Assembly (NCBI RefSeq): GCF_933775445.1
Contig: NC_065873.1
Location: forward strand, 10,850,001 to 10,914,000
Length of the DNA: 64,000 bases
From: Argentina anserina
Lineage: Eukaryota > Streptophyta > Magnoliopsida > Rosales > Rosaceae
Direction: 5' to 3'
This document shows positions 37,082 to 47,996 of this stretch, in pieces. Numbering within the stretch: the first letter of the stretch is position 1; each line of letters begins with the position of its first letter. The notes beneath the pieces were generated by a model that saw nothing but the letters and a program-made list of their open reading frames with translations, had not been told where the DNA came from and did no database searches. A program made the position numbers and the translations under genes.

Positions 37082-37948
37082 CAAGCCTCTATCAAAACCA
37101 AGCAAGTCAGTTTCCAAGTCATGCTTCGTATACAATTCTATTTTTCTATATCAGTGTTTGCAAGCCTCTATCAAAACCAAGCAAGTCAGATTCCAATTCA
37201 TCCTTCATATACAATTCTATTTTTCTATATCAGTGTTTGCTTAGATATAAAACTTTAGAATAAGAATTGTTATTGCTATGCTGTAAAATTCAATTACTCT
37301 ACTACTGTATAAATCAAGCAAAAGGATTGATCAGTATCTAATTGATACATTTGTTATAACACTTGCTCTATCAAAACCAAGCAAGTCAGTTTCCAATTCA
37401 TCCTTCGTATACAATTCTATTTTTCTATATCAGTGTTTGCAAGCCTCTATCAAAACCAAGCAAGTCAGTTTCCAATTCATCCTTCATATACAATTCTATT
37501 TTTCTATATCAGTGTTTGCTTAGATATAACACTTTAGAATAAGAATTGTTATTGCTATGCTGTAAAATTCAATTACTCTACTACTGTATAAATCAAGCAA
37601 AAGGATTGATCAGTATCTAATTGATACATTTGTTATAACACTTGCTCTATCAAAACCAAGCAAGTCAGTTTCCAATTCATCCTTCGTATACAATTCTATT
37701 TTTCTATATCAGTGTTTGCAAGCCTCTATCAAAACCAAGCAAGTCAGTTTCCAATTCATCCTTCATATACAATTCTATTTTTCTATATCAGTGTTTGCTT
37801 AGATATAAAACTTTAGAATAAGAATTGTTATTGCTATATAGACTTCAATTTGTTTTATATTGCTGTAAAATTCAATTACTCTACTACTGTATAAATCAAG
37901 CAAAAGGATTGATCAGTATCTAATTGATACATTTGTTATAACACTTGC
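37082..37948. repeat. three-copy higher-order tandem repeat, period about 280 bp
   Basis: A block of about 75-80 bp (CTCTATCAAAACCAAGCAAG ... CTATATCAGTGTTTGC) occurs in pairs. Each pair is followed by a longer block beginning TTAGATATAA and ending ATAACACTTGC. The composite unit starts again about every 280 bp (TTAGATATAA at about 37240, 37520 and 37799). Copies are nearly identical. The third carries a small insertion (ATAGACTTCAATTTGTTTTA, about 37836). No coding role is visible. Confidence 0.85.
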
Positions 37949-38089
37949 CACTTGTGGGCCAGTGAATCAGATACAGATCAAGGTACTCCATTTGATGACT
38001 ACTGCAAATACACATTCAATTATAAACTAATTAGTCCCCACAAATTTACCAAACTTTGAAATGCTACTAGCTAATTATTGTGTGACTTA
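37949..38089. other. no gene recognised
   Basis: Short AT-rich spacer between the tandem repeat and the reductase fragment. Confidence 0.5.
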
Positions 38090-38439
38090 CTGAAGTGATT
38101 TCTTTAGAGCAGGAATGACCAAGTCTGGATGAGCATCATTGCACCACAACTTTGAAGTGCTTAGCCTCTAGAGGCAATAAGGCCGAGGCTAAGAGCGGTC
38201 ACAGCTTCACCTAGAGTCTGCTCTCTAGAGGCAATAAGGCCGAGGCTAAGAGCGGTCACAGCTTCACCTAGAGTCTGCTCTGAGGTGTATATGGAAGCTG
38301 TGTCGAAGTGCCTGTAACCCAGCCTTATGAGCATCATTGCAGCAATCGAGTCTAAGTTGTCAGCTGCTGTGCCAAAGTCTGGCCATTGGAGGAGCCCTAG
38401 GCACCACCTCTGGGATTTCGGTTGCGCCAAGCCTGCCAT
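38090..38439 (-). pseudogene. aldo-keto reductase first-exon pseudogene (galacturonate reductase/AKR4-like)
   Basis: The minus strand encodes the start of a plant NADPH-dependent aldo-keto reductase. [21 protein letters not shown] contains the conserved cofactor-site Asp region. KLWCNDAHPDLVIPALKKSLQ is readable at 38150-38095 in another frame, followed by a GTAAGT splice donor at about 38093. A 57-bp unit (38168-38224 and 38225-38281) is duplicated in frame, repeating [19 protein letters not shown]. The residues before [12 protein letters not shown] are frame-shifted. No later exons were found. The exact substrate class cannot be told from this fragment. Confidence 0.75.
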
Positions 38440-38538
38440 TGTAACTCAACTGATATCGAATGTTGGATGTTTTGTATCAGGTAGATTGCTCTTCTATTTA
38501 TACCATCTTCTGCGAGTCAAAGCTACACGCACATATTA

Positions 38539-38727
38539 GAAAGTCATTTCCACCATCTTTCCTTAATCCTTAATCGAATCGACGGACTTTACAAACCTCA
38601 CCTACATAATGACTCATACAACAAGTGCAATTGGAAAGTCATTTCCACCATCTTTCCTTAATCCTTAATCGAATCGACGGACTTTACAAACCTCACCTAC
38701 ATAATGACTCATACAACAAGTGCAATT
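38539..38727. repeat. 95-bp tandem duplication
   Basis: Two almost identical copies, starting GAAAGTCATTTCC at 38539 and 38634, lie just upstream of the reductase fragment. Confidence 0.9.
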
Positions 38728-39016
38728 TGCTCTATAACCCCACATATGCGTAGCAGCATAGGCACAAATGTCAGAAAATCCTTTGCCCAAGTGCTTCAGA
38801 GATCTGGATCGAGTTAATGATTTTATACGAGGAAGTAGTGAAAAAATCATATTTTGCTGTAATATCCAGTAATTTTGCACCCTTCATTTAATTCATCATC
38901 AATAAAAATCATTTACCCTCACATTACTTGTTAGAAAATAGAAACTTAGAATGACAAACTAAAATGCGTTAATATTCAAAAGGTAGCAGACTAGAAGAAT
39001 ATAAGAACAATTAGCC
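38728..39016. other. no gene recognised
   Basis: AT-rich spacer. The last exon expected for the MAK16 copy that follows was not found here. Confidence 0.45.
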
Positions 39017-41018
39017 ATTACCTCAACAAGGACCCTAGGTTTCTTTGATTTGGCACCAGCTCCATGTTTCATAAACTTCCGAGACTTTCTCCCTCTCTTG
39101 TCAGTACCTGCTTCTACCTCTTCATCTGTTCCAACAGCACCATTAAGATGTATTCAGTCCATTTGATACAGACAAAGACATACGAAACTTTTCATAATTC
39201 TTTATACAAAAAAAGGGAAAATAACCTCATAAATCTTCTATCTTCTAAAAGTCAAACCACCATACAGTATGAACACTGGGTTTATGCAAATGCACTATGG
39301 AGCATGGACTACACAGATGTTCACTTTCTACAATATTTGTTAAGGTACAGAATTAAGATCTACCATCATCATCATCTGCATGTGAATGGTTCAATGCAAG
39401 ATCACCCATATCTTCAATATCATCCTCCTCTTCAAGATCCTCATAACCTTCAACATATTATGGCATACCTTCCTGCTTTTTCCACAAACAAGAGTATTTA
39501 GATGACGATAAAATACAAATCTAATTGTTCAAGTAAAGCTTGCAATCGGGTCTACTTAAAAGAAAGGAGATACTTGCACATGAATCGTAGTCTTCTTCTA
39601 CTTTAGTATTCTTTTCTTCCCCTTCAAGGATTTTTTGGTATTTATTAAAAGGGTGATTATATATATCTTTATATAGATCATCATACACACTGTTCTTAAG
39701 CCGTGCTAATAGTTCTTTCTTAATGGTCTGCAGAAGAATAGGAAACATGAGAGTCAAGTGGAATAAGATATACATCTAGTAACTTTATGATGTATGGAAG
39801 CAGCATAAGTCATGACCTGTTCCAGGACTGCAGTCGTTTCAGCCTTACCCTCTCTTCTAGATTCTCTCTTTATTTCCTTCCTTGGGAATTGTCATTATTT
39901 TCCCCCTGATAAACAGCACAAAGTAATGCTAAGTTTGTTGGGTGAATATATCTAATGTGAACATTATAAGAGTAATAAAACTATTACTCTGAACTCTGAA
40001 GGCATTCTTCCCAACAATCTTTTTGATTAAAGTACAATTATCATTAGATATTCAGGAGCTACAGAGAGTGTAATTAGGAAATGAGATGATTTATACCTTG
40101 TTTTCAAAGCAAGTTTCCTCATGCGCTTATGCATCTGAGTCATTTTAGTGCGCCGTTGCTTTGTTTTATGTATAAGAAACTTAGGCTATCTGTCCATTCA
40201 AAAAGGCCATAGTGATTACCAAATTCAAGAATCTGAATCTCGATACACGAAATGAGAGGGAAGGAATACCAGATGTTTGTCAATGATTTCAAGTGCTTTC
40301 TCATAACTCTTTCCCACAATTTGTTTGGCATATGAGCTCTCTCTATAGTTTTCATATGAAGATAAAAGACTCCTGCAGGGACACCAACAAAATTACATAA
40401 AAGGTCATGGGCATTGCTAGTAATGTATAATAACTTGACATGAAAGGACAATGTTCCACAATTTGTTTAATTTATAAGCTATTCTTATAGTGTTCACATA
40501 AAGATAGAAGACTTACGGTAGCATTCATAAGTATTTTCTCAGTCTCCCTGCCTACAGAACACACTAATCTATCAACCCCTAATCTCAATTCATGCTCAAG
40601 CATACAAATGGATCAAACTCTATTGTATGAAACAGTTCATCGAATGGGCACCAAAGTTGTATGCAACCTCCTGACTCATAACCTCATCAACTGTCAAGAA
40701 GGTAAGTCGAACGAAAAACACGAAAAAAGCGTAGTCCAAAGTAAAACAACGAACTTTGTACAGGCATCTGCACATTTCCTCATAAAAAACCAAATATGAA
40801 AATTTCAGAGAGAACAGTAAGTACCATCGTGGTCGCGAATGGTGGCGTAGCGACTATTGGCAAGAGAGGGCAGGAGCTCCGGTTGCAAAATCCCGGTAAG
40901 GGGAAAACCGAATATTAGAAGAATCGGATTGAAAAGCTATGAAGGAGATGAGGTAAACGACGACCTACTTGGAGTGCTTGTGGCGGATGACCTGCCATAT
41001 GACCTCGTCCTGCTGCAT
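39017..41018 (-). pseudogene. MAK16-like ribosome-biogenesis pseudogene
   Basis: MAK16 is a nucleolar 60S-assembly factor. On the minus strand the ATG at 41016-41018 begins MQQDEVIWQVIRHKHS. Blocks follow: CNRSSCPL and NSRYATIRDHDG at 40890-40825, which need a frame change between them; VFYLHMKTIERAHMPNKLWERV (40360-40290); KHLKSL (about 40280); TKQRRTKMTQMHKRMRKLALKT (40165-40095); TIKKELLARLKNSVYDDLYKDIYNHPFNKYQKILE (39735-39630); acidic DLEEEDD-type sequence (39450-39370); and RGRKSRKFMKHGAGAKSKKPRVLVE (39110-39020). Exon-intron layout is kept (donors at 39017 and about 40823), but indels break the first exons and the C-terminal residues are missing. A badly decayed DNA duplicate is most likely. 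Confidence 0.8.
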
Positions 41019-41105
41019 ATTGCGGTTATCTCACTGGTTAAGACGTTGAGCTGCGCATGTGGGACTGAGAGAAGGGCGACGAAGTGGGGTAGACAGCGGT
41101 GGTGA

Positions 41106-42550
41106 GGATGATGAGAAAAGGTCGGAAATTAGTTCTGGGTTTCACAGCAAATGGTGGCCATGGATGAGGAGGAGGGTGGCGGATTAATCAAGTTAGGTTT
41201 AGAACGGATTCAAATCAATTTTGCAATCCCACCGCGCATGTGGTTTTTTTACCTGCCAATCACTGACTGCCATGTCACTCTCTTCTTGTCGTGAGTCGTG
41301 GCCAGAATAATTCTCGTTTAGAGTGTGTAATCATTTTTCCGGTATGCATTATTTTTCGTTTTCTGGAAAATAAATTTTGAAAAGGATTTGGATCCCAGCC
41401 TAATCAGTTTGACAAAAATTCTTTTCTTTTGTAGCAAACTCTCTCGACTCATATATATTGGCTCGAAAGTATAGATAGTAACCTCTTGCACACACATTGT
41501 TTGATAATATAGTATAATCAAGCCATCTCTCGCTAACTAACATGGTGTCCCTGCTATTCTGCTTTCAAATACATATGGTGTATCTGCTGTTAATTTGTGG
41601 AAATATTGCATATGGGGGGGTGGGGCTCAATTTGGGTGTGATTATGAAAAATTAATCCTTGTGTGGGTTGTAGTTACAACTTTCAAATATAAAACTTATT
41701 TAACATAATGAGGGTTAGTACGACTTTTCTAAGTCTTAAATCTTAATTAATGAAACTAAATACACAAGGATATATAGAGCCTAGATATGAGATTACCATA
41801 TGTAACATGCGAGAGTAGAATTAATCGGCTACAAACTTGTATTTAATAAGCACAAACTAGCCAAGACTACGTAATTGTTTACTTTATTCACTTTACAATT
41901 AATTATGGTGACATACCAGAAAAATATCATGAAAATCAACATCATTAAAATCAAGTTTTCCCCTATTTTATCAATGACATGTAAGACTCATGACATTAGA
42001 GAGAAACATGTTCTAAACAAGAAATTGGACGGATATTGGGATCGATTATCTCAACCGCCTTCCGTTCTTGATAACCCCCACAAAGGCGAAGACACCAACA
42101 AAATCCACCTAGGAACCCAATATTAGCCCCTCTGTACTTATAAAGGATCCCTCTCTTGTTGCTCAACTCCTATGTCCGTGAACAAATTTGATGAAAAGTG
42201 AGATGAATCACCGTCACATCATTCCTACCAATCATTTGTGCCAGGCGTCAGCCCTAAAACAATTGTCTCTTTTTAAAAGGACACACAAAAATTAGTGTTC
42301 GTCCTAATTCACATGTGATATGACATTCACACACTTAAACAGTCATAACTTCTTGTTTTCCAAAAAAGCACCGCATGACTGACCAACTGGTTATTTGATT
42401 TCTGGTCCAACTTTCTTGACCAGTTGAAAACTTTTTTTCTTTTTTTTTCTTTTGAATAACTTAATAATTTTGCAAGCTCCAAATAGATCATTGAGGTTCT
42501 TAATTAGTCCAGCAAGCCATCATAAATATGCATCAAAATTTGGGTATGAT
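41106..42550. other. no gene recognised
   Basis: AT-rich intergenic sequence with a short G-rich run near 41617-41632. Small frames occur but none resembles a protein. No repeat ends were identified. Confidence 0.5.
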
Positions 42551-42999
42551 TAGGGCTGGGCAAAAAGCCCGAAGAAGAAAAAAAAACCCGGACCGGACCG
42601 ACGGGTCCGTCCGGAGGGACCGGATTATTTTCCGGGCTCGTGTGTTGTCATGTGATAAATGGGTCAGGCTTTGTTATGGCCGGGCCGGTCCCGGGCCTTC
42701 AAATCCTTAAACAAAAAAACCCGGAAACCCGGGACATTGCGTGTCATTATGTAATTGGCTTTCATATGTGATCCTAAAGTTATAGAATAGATATAATAAC
42801 ACTGGAACATAACCAAAAACAGAGTTAGGCCCAGATGATACTGGTCTGGGTTTTACCCGGGCGCTTCAATTAACTGACCCGGGCCGAGTTTTACCTGGGC
42901 CCTGATTTTTTAAGAATAAAGCCCGGCCCGTCATACTACAACCGGGCCGGGACCGGGCCTTGAAAAAAATAGCTCGGGCTAAACCCGCGCCCAGCCCTA
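42551..42999. mobile_element. GC-rich hAT-like non-autonomous element
   Basis: 449 bp with an 11-bp perfect terminal inverted repeat (TAGGGCTGGGC at the left, its complement at the right end). Internal CCGGGC/GCCCGG motifs are numerous and in both orientations. It is far richer in GC than its surroundings. TAGGGCTGGGC ends are common in plant hAT-type MITEs. No matching 8-bp target duplication is visible (GGTATGAT versus GGACACTA), so the insertion is old or rearranged. No transposase is present. Confidence 0.65.
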
Positions 43000-44844
43000 G
43001 GACACTACGAGTTAGCTAGTGGGGATCGATCTAAAACACTCCACGAAATGAAGAATATATATTCAAAATTTTTAATCAAAACAATGGTATGTGAGGAGCC
43101 GATGGGATTTCCACTTCTCACATAAATTAATGATAAACTAGACTAGTTAGTGTGGCTACGCTTTGCCACGGCTTTGTAATCGCACTATTTATTTTCTGTG
43201 TCTTACGCTAAAATGTCAAAATAACATCAGCACTTGCATATATTTGTAAGAGCTCGATCATTTATAAATAAGTACATATACATTAATAAAGATATTTACG
43301 TTACATAGTGATTACAGATGAAGGTTCACTGATTTCCACACAAAACTAAAGCATAACATATCAGGAGGTTTCAAAATACAAAACAAAACAATACACAGAT
43401 CATATTCAACATCACCTAATATGATTTATAAAAAAAAATGACACATATAGATACACACCTAAGTTTTAAATACACACCTATAAACTCTTGATACACACCC
43501 CTATCATTCAATTTAAATAACATTTTGCATGTATGTTGAATGACCAAAACTAAGAATTTATTTATAGAAACAATTAAAATAAGAAAATTTACAAGGAAAT
43601 TTAAATTAGTATATATTTTGATGGAAAATTAAGTGGGAGATTCAAACAATCAACTCATTCCTTAATTTTCACCGAAAAAGATCATTTCTATTTTTAGAGT
43701 CCCAAATAAAGTAATTCATGAAAAAGAATTATGATTTTTCATCCTTCATTAAATTTCATCTTCATACATTATTAACAAAGAAATATTCATCTTCTTCAAA
43801 CAATCAATATATATATATATATATATATATATTTCATGTTGTTTATCATTTTTATGGTTAAAGAATTTGAAAAAAAAAATTGCAATCTATAATGATTCGT
43901 AAGAACAAATAAGAATCGATATGAACATGTATACGATGTTAATATATATATATATATACTAATCACTGTAAAAGTATCCTTGTATATCTAATAATGACAT
44001 ATTAAAAATATTGGAATGAGAATTGAAATAAGTGATGTATTAAGTATGAGTGTGTATTAAGAGATTTGGGGTGTGTATTTAAAATCTCTCTTGAGATTAA
44101 TTCCAAAAAGCTAAGCACATCAACCAATGTCGTCATCATGATATACAAATTAAGAAATCAAAAGTTGGCTGCCTATTTTTGGATGGCTTAGTTGGCAGTG
44201 TTGAAGTTTGTGGTTCTCCTGTGGCAAAAAAGAAAATCAATCAAGTAACTACGTTTGATATTATTTTCAATATGTCATTATGGATTAGAATAGAATTTTG
44301 AGAACCATTACTTTTTTTTTTTTGCAGGAATGCCTTTGTTAAAACAATGGTGGAAATTTTAATAAAAGCCTGTAGTAGTATGTATCCAAAGAAATAGCTG
44401 CTAAGATTTAAAAAAAAACGCTAAACAAATCAGCAACAGCATAGAAAGAGGAAGAGAACACAACAGAGAAGAAGCAATTCCAACTATTCAAGTTACGAAA
44501 ATAACTGACCATTAACTGGCGATTGATATATCCTGAAAGCAATTTGTTTGGGTTCCTTTCGACCTTCATTTGTGGTGGTGCTCCTACTTGAACTTAGGAA
44601 AATTTGAACCCTAGTGCACATTTTGAGTTAAGGAATCACTGAAAGGTAAAAGATAACTTTAGATGAGTTAAATTCAGTATGAGGACCAAGTAAACAATAT
44701 AAGGGCATCAACATCAATTTCTTAATCCTGTGAAGACAACCATCAATTTTTGTATTTTAGTACGATTGAGTGGAGAGTGATAACCAATATACATGAACAA
44801 TTGTATCCAACTATACATATATTGATGATGGGATAATGAAGGCC
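43000..44844. other. no gene recognised; AT-rich with microsatellites
   Basis: It contains (AT)n at about 43806-43832 and 43940-43960. GTGTGTATT-like motifs appear in opposite orientations near 43450-43500 and 44045-44090, which might be ends of a degenerate small element. No target duplication was found and no gene is recognisable. Confidence 0.45.
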
Positions 44845-45024
44845 TGATAGGCGTGTTATTTAGCCATCAATAAACCCGGGGGCCTAAATATAGGGAAGGT
44901 CACACAATCAAGTAAACATCAAAATTGCAAATTGGGGTTTAGGTTTTATGAGTTTCGAATTGGTTTAAGAACAGAAAGTAAAACTAATCTAATATGTACA
45001 TGTGATCAACCAACCAACACACAA
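44845..45024 (-). mobile_element. fragment of the TGATAG LTR family
   Basis: It starts TGATAG and shares the order of blocks with 23052-23290, including AAACCTAAACTAAT-like sequence and ATGTGATCAACCAACCAACA near its end. Only about 180 bp is left. Confidence 0.6.
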
Positions 45025-45530
45025 ACTGTTACACCCTCGCTAATGCTATAGGCAGGGGCGTGCATGGCATGGTTTCACCTTACACCTTGTCCATGCTTGA
45101 GAAGCTTGAAGCATGGAGTAGGAGCGTAGGAACAAGACGAAGAACAAGTGCAGACCCGTGTGGAGCTATTAGCTTCGCTTGTTAACTTTCTATATTACCA
45201 TTTCAATACGGTCATTTTCCTTTTCTACGATGTGACAACAACAATCACAAACAACAAACAAAGAACGAAAAAACGCAACAATTTAAGGAACCGATTTAAA
45301 AATAAAGGGATCGATGCGAAAATAAAACAAAAGTATTCAAAAATCTCAATTAACTTTACCTTAACAACTGACGGGATATTATGAGGACATAGCGATAGAG
45401 TTGAGAACGAAGAGAAGAGGCGGTAGAAGTTTGGGTAGACTTGAGAACAAAGCAGTCGAGACCGACCTAGAGAATTAGGAGGCTTGACACGTGCAACTGA
45501 TGGGTTTGTTCTATTTTGTAGACAGGTTGA
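45025..45530. other. no gene recognised
   Basis: Open frames on both strands (45148-45384, 45225-45536) are AT-rich and resemble nothing known. They are probably chance frames. Confidence 0.4.
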
Positions 45531-46736
45531 TGGCAAGACTGTAAATAAGAGGGAAATAAGAGCTCATTAAAAGCCCAAATCCTTACTGTATACTTCCGAA
45601 GGTGAACAGTAGACACCAAATGATATATAGTGAATTAAAATAAATTAAATTTTACACACACTCTCTCTCTCTCTCTTTCCATACCCCCCATATAAACAGT
45701 GTCACCCTCTCTCACCCTACTAAGTATTAAAAGTAAATTAAATTTCGCATACACACATTCTCTATCTCTCTCTCTAATGGCAAGATCGTAAATAAGAGGG
45801 AAATAAGGGCTCATTAGTAGCCTGAATCCTTAGCTACAGTCCCTCCCCTTCGAAGATGAACAGTAGGCACCAAATTATATATAGTGAAGGAAAAAACTTA
45901 GCAGACCAGCCCTGGTCAGCTCTAGCTGACCCTGGCCAATCTAATCATGACACCTGGCCTTTTTCTTTCTAAATTGTTTTCAGCTCGAGTTCTAAACATC
46001 ATCACCATCTAACTTTCTCTACTTGTGTCTATCTCTTCCACGGCAAGTCGGCAACACTCAAAGTTGGGATAAGATGTATTCATCTTGTTGTTGTGATCGA
46101 TATTCGTGAAACTCTTGTATCTACCAACTGCTCTTAACCTGAAAAAGCTTCTGCGAACCCAAACTTGACAACATAGCTCGGAGGAATGAAGATTAATGGG
46201 CTGTGGGATTGCATGGCTCGCAACACTGCCGTTAATTTGGTGAGGTTTTATCGATTGAAGTATTCATACTGTTTCGGCGAGGAGAGGGAAGAAAAATCCC
46301 AGATTTTAGGTTAGGTGCCTGAGTTTCCCTCCTTCCCCAATTAAGACAAATCCATGGTTCTCTTCTTCCAAAACTAAGCTCCATGAGCACAGCTCAAATT
46401 CACCCTTAAATTTCATTCCCTTTTGTTTATTGCTTCACATAGAAAGAGAGAAGCAATTTCCAAGCTTCAACTAAGGTATAGAAGAAGCATTCAGATAGAA
46501 ATCATTCGTTCTTAAACTGCTTTAGAAAATAATAATTAAATATTTCCGTGTGTTATGATATGATTAGCCGTGGTCAGTTGAAGCTGACCAGTGCTGGTCT
46601 GCTAAGTTTTGTCCTATAGTGAATTCAATTTCACTCTCCAAACCCCCCATATGAACATAGTCACCCTCTCTCTCCCTACTAACTATAAAAAGTAAATTAA
46701 ATTTCACACACTCTCTCTCTCTCTCTCTCTCTCTCA
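45531..46736. repeat. tandem duplication of about 250 bp, second copy split by a transposon
   Basis: Unit 1 is 45531-45778. Unit 2 starts at 45779 with the same GGCAAGA-CGTAAATAAGAGGG-type sequence, is interrupted at 45888 and resumes at 46615-46736. Both units contain a CT-rich microsatellite and the CATATGAACA/CATATAAACA...GTCACCCTCTCTC block. The duplication is therefore older than the transposon. Confidence 0.8.
45889..46614. mobile_element. Mutator-type non-autonomous element
   Basis: 726 bp flanked by a perfect 9-bp target duplication TATAGTGAA (45880-45888 and 46615-46623), the Mutator hallmark. Terminal inverted repeats are about 35-40 bp and share AAAACTTAGCAGACCAGC, followed by TGGTCAGCT. 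The inside is not simple repeat: it looks like mixed gene-derived sequence (about 45960-46400), as in Pack-MULEs, but no source gene is recognised and no transposase is encoded. Confidence 0.82.
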
Positions 46737-47361
46737 CCAACGAGTCCATAAGCACCACTAGCAGCTCCGGCGAGTTCACCAAAATTACCACAGCAGCTCA
46801 TGCTAGATTTTGGGTGTTTGGTATACAAAAACGGTGTTTATCTTCTGTTAAACCCATCTGCCTTCCCCTAAATGTGTTATCTCAGTCACAAGGACATCAA
46901 ACGCTAATTATATATTTTGTTTTGATCTATGAATATGTGCCCATAAAATAGATTTGAAAAAAAAAATCTTGTTTAATCAGAATGTCGACTTGGTGATGTT
47001 TCAACAACTTGATATCAAAGGTGGACTTCTAAGGGAAACCTGCGTTCTTTAGGCATGCCTATAATCGAATTATCAATTTTGAATCCCAAATCAAGAAAGG
47101 TGTTGATGTGGGTAACAATTTAATCTTTGTAATTGAAACATACAGTCCTTGTCTAGAGTAAACTTTCACTCTAAATTTACATAGTGAAGTTCCAATTTTA
47201 ACACACTTTTCGGTCAAACTTTTTCTTCACATGTGATTTAATATTTAGGTATGCTATTCAAGATCATTTATGCAAAATTTCATTCAATTTGATAATGGTT
47301 TGAACTTTCAAAATTGAGATCTACATAAACGGTTTACATTTAACAGATTTAATTCGTTCAT

Positions 47362-47396
<35 letters not shown>

Positions 47397-47996
47397 TTTA
47401 AATTTTCATATGTTTGTTGTTTTGGAGAATGGAGGTAAGTTGGACGTCGACGGAAATGAGTCAAGAGAAGAAGAGGCAGCTTTTGCTGAAGGGAAATAAG
47501 AAAATGTTAAAAAATGTTAATTGTAAATACAAGTTGACTCTTTTCCGTTTAATCATTAAATTAACGGCTTTAATTAAGATATGAGGCAATATGAAGAGAC
47601 GCTCATGAGGAGAGGATCTGAGTCCACTTGTTGGATCAAGAAGCAGTTTTTAGTTTTTACATATCTCATTTGCACAGCAATCTCAGAAAAAACGTGAGTC
47701 AACAGATCTAAGTCCAATTGAAGAAGGAAAGAGATCAAGCGTGGAAGGATCATATGAGAGCAAAGGGCCATCAGGATCCGGAAGTGGCTGGTAAGTCGGA
47801 AATTTCATTGCCCATTAATTTGTATGAAACGTCTGCAATATTTGATAAATAAAAAATATTCGTAGCAGAAGTTAAAATATTCGCATCAAATCGAATTGAA
47901 ATAAAAAAGCCAAATTTGTGTTCTTCATACTTCTGCATCAGTTGTTTCTTTACTGCTACACCACCTATTCAACCAAAACATTGTTGCTGACTAGCA
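46737..47996. other. no gene recognised; 3' flank of BMS1
   Basis: AT-rich. It contains an (AT)n microsatellite at about 47364-47393. The part nearest 47996 should hold the BMS1 3' untranslated region and poly(A) signals. Confidence 0.5.

Noticed and set aside
42543..43007. possible 8-bp target duplication around the GC-rich element
   Set aside because: The flanks GGTATGAT and GGACACTA agree at only two positions, so no duplication is claimed.
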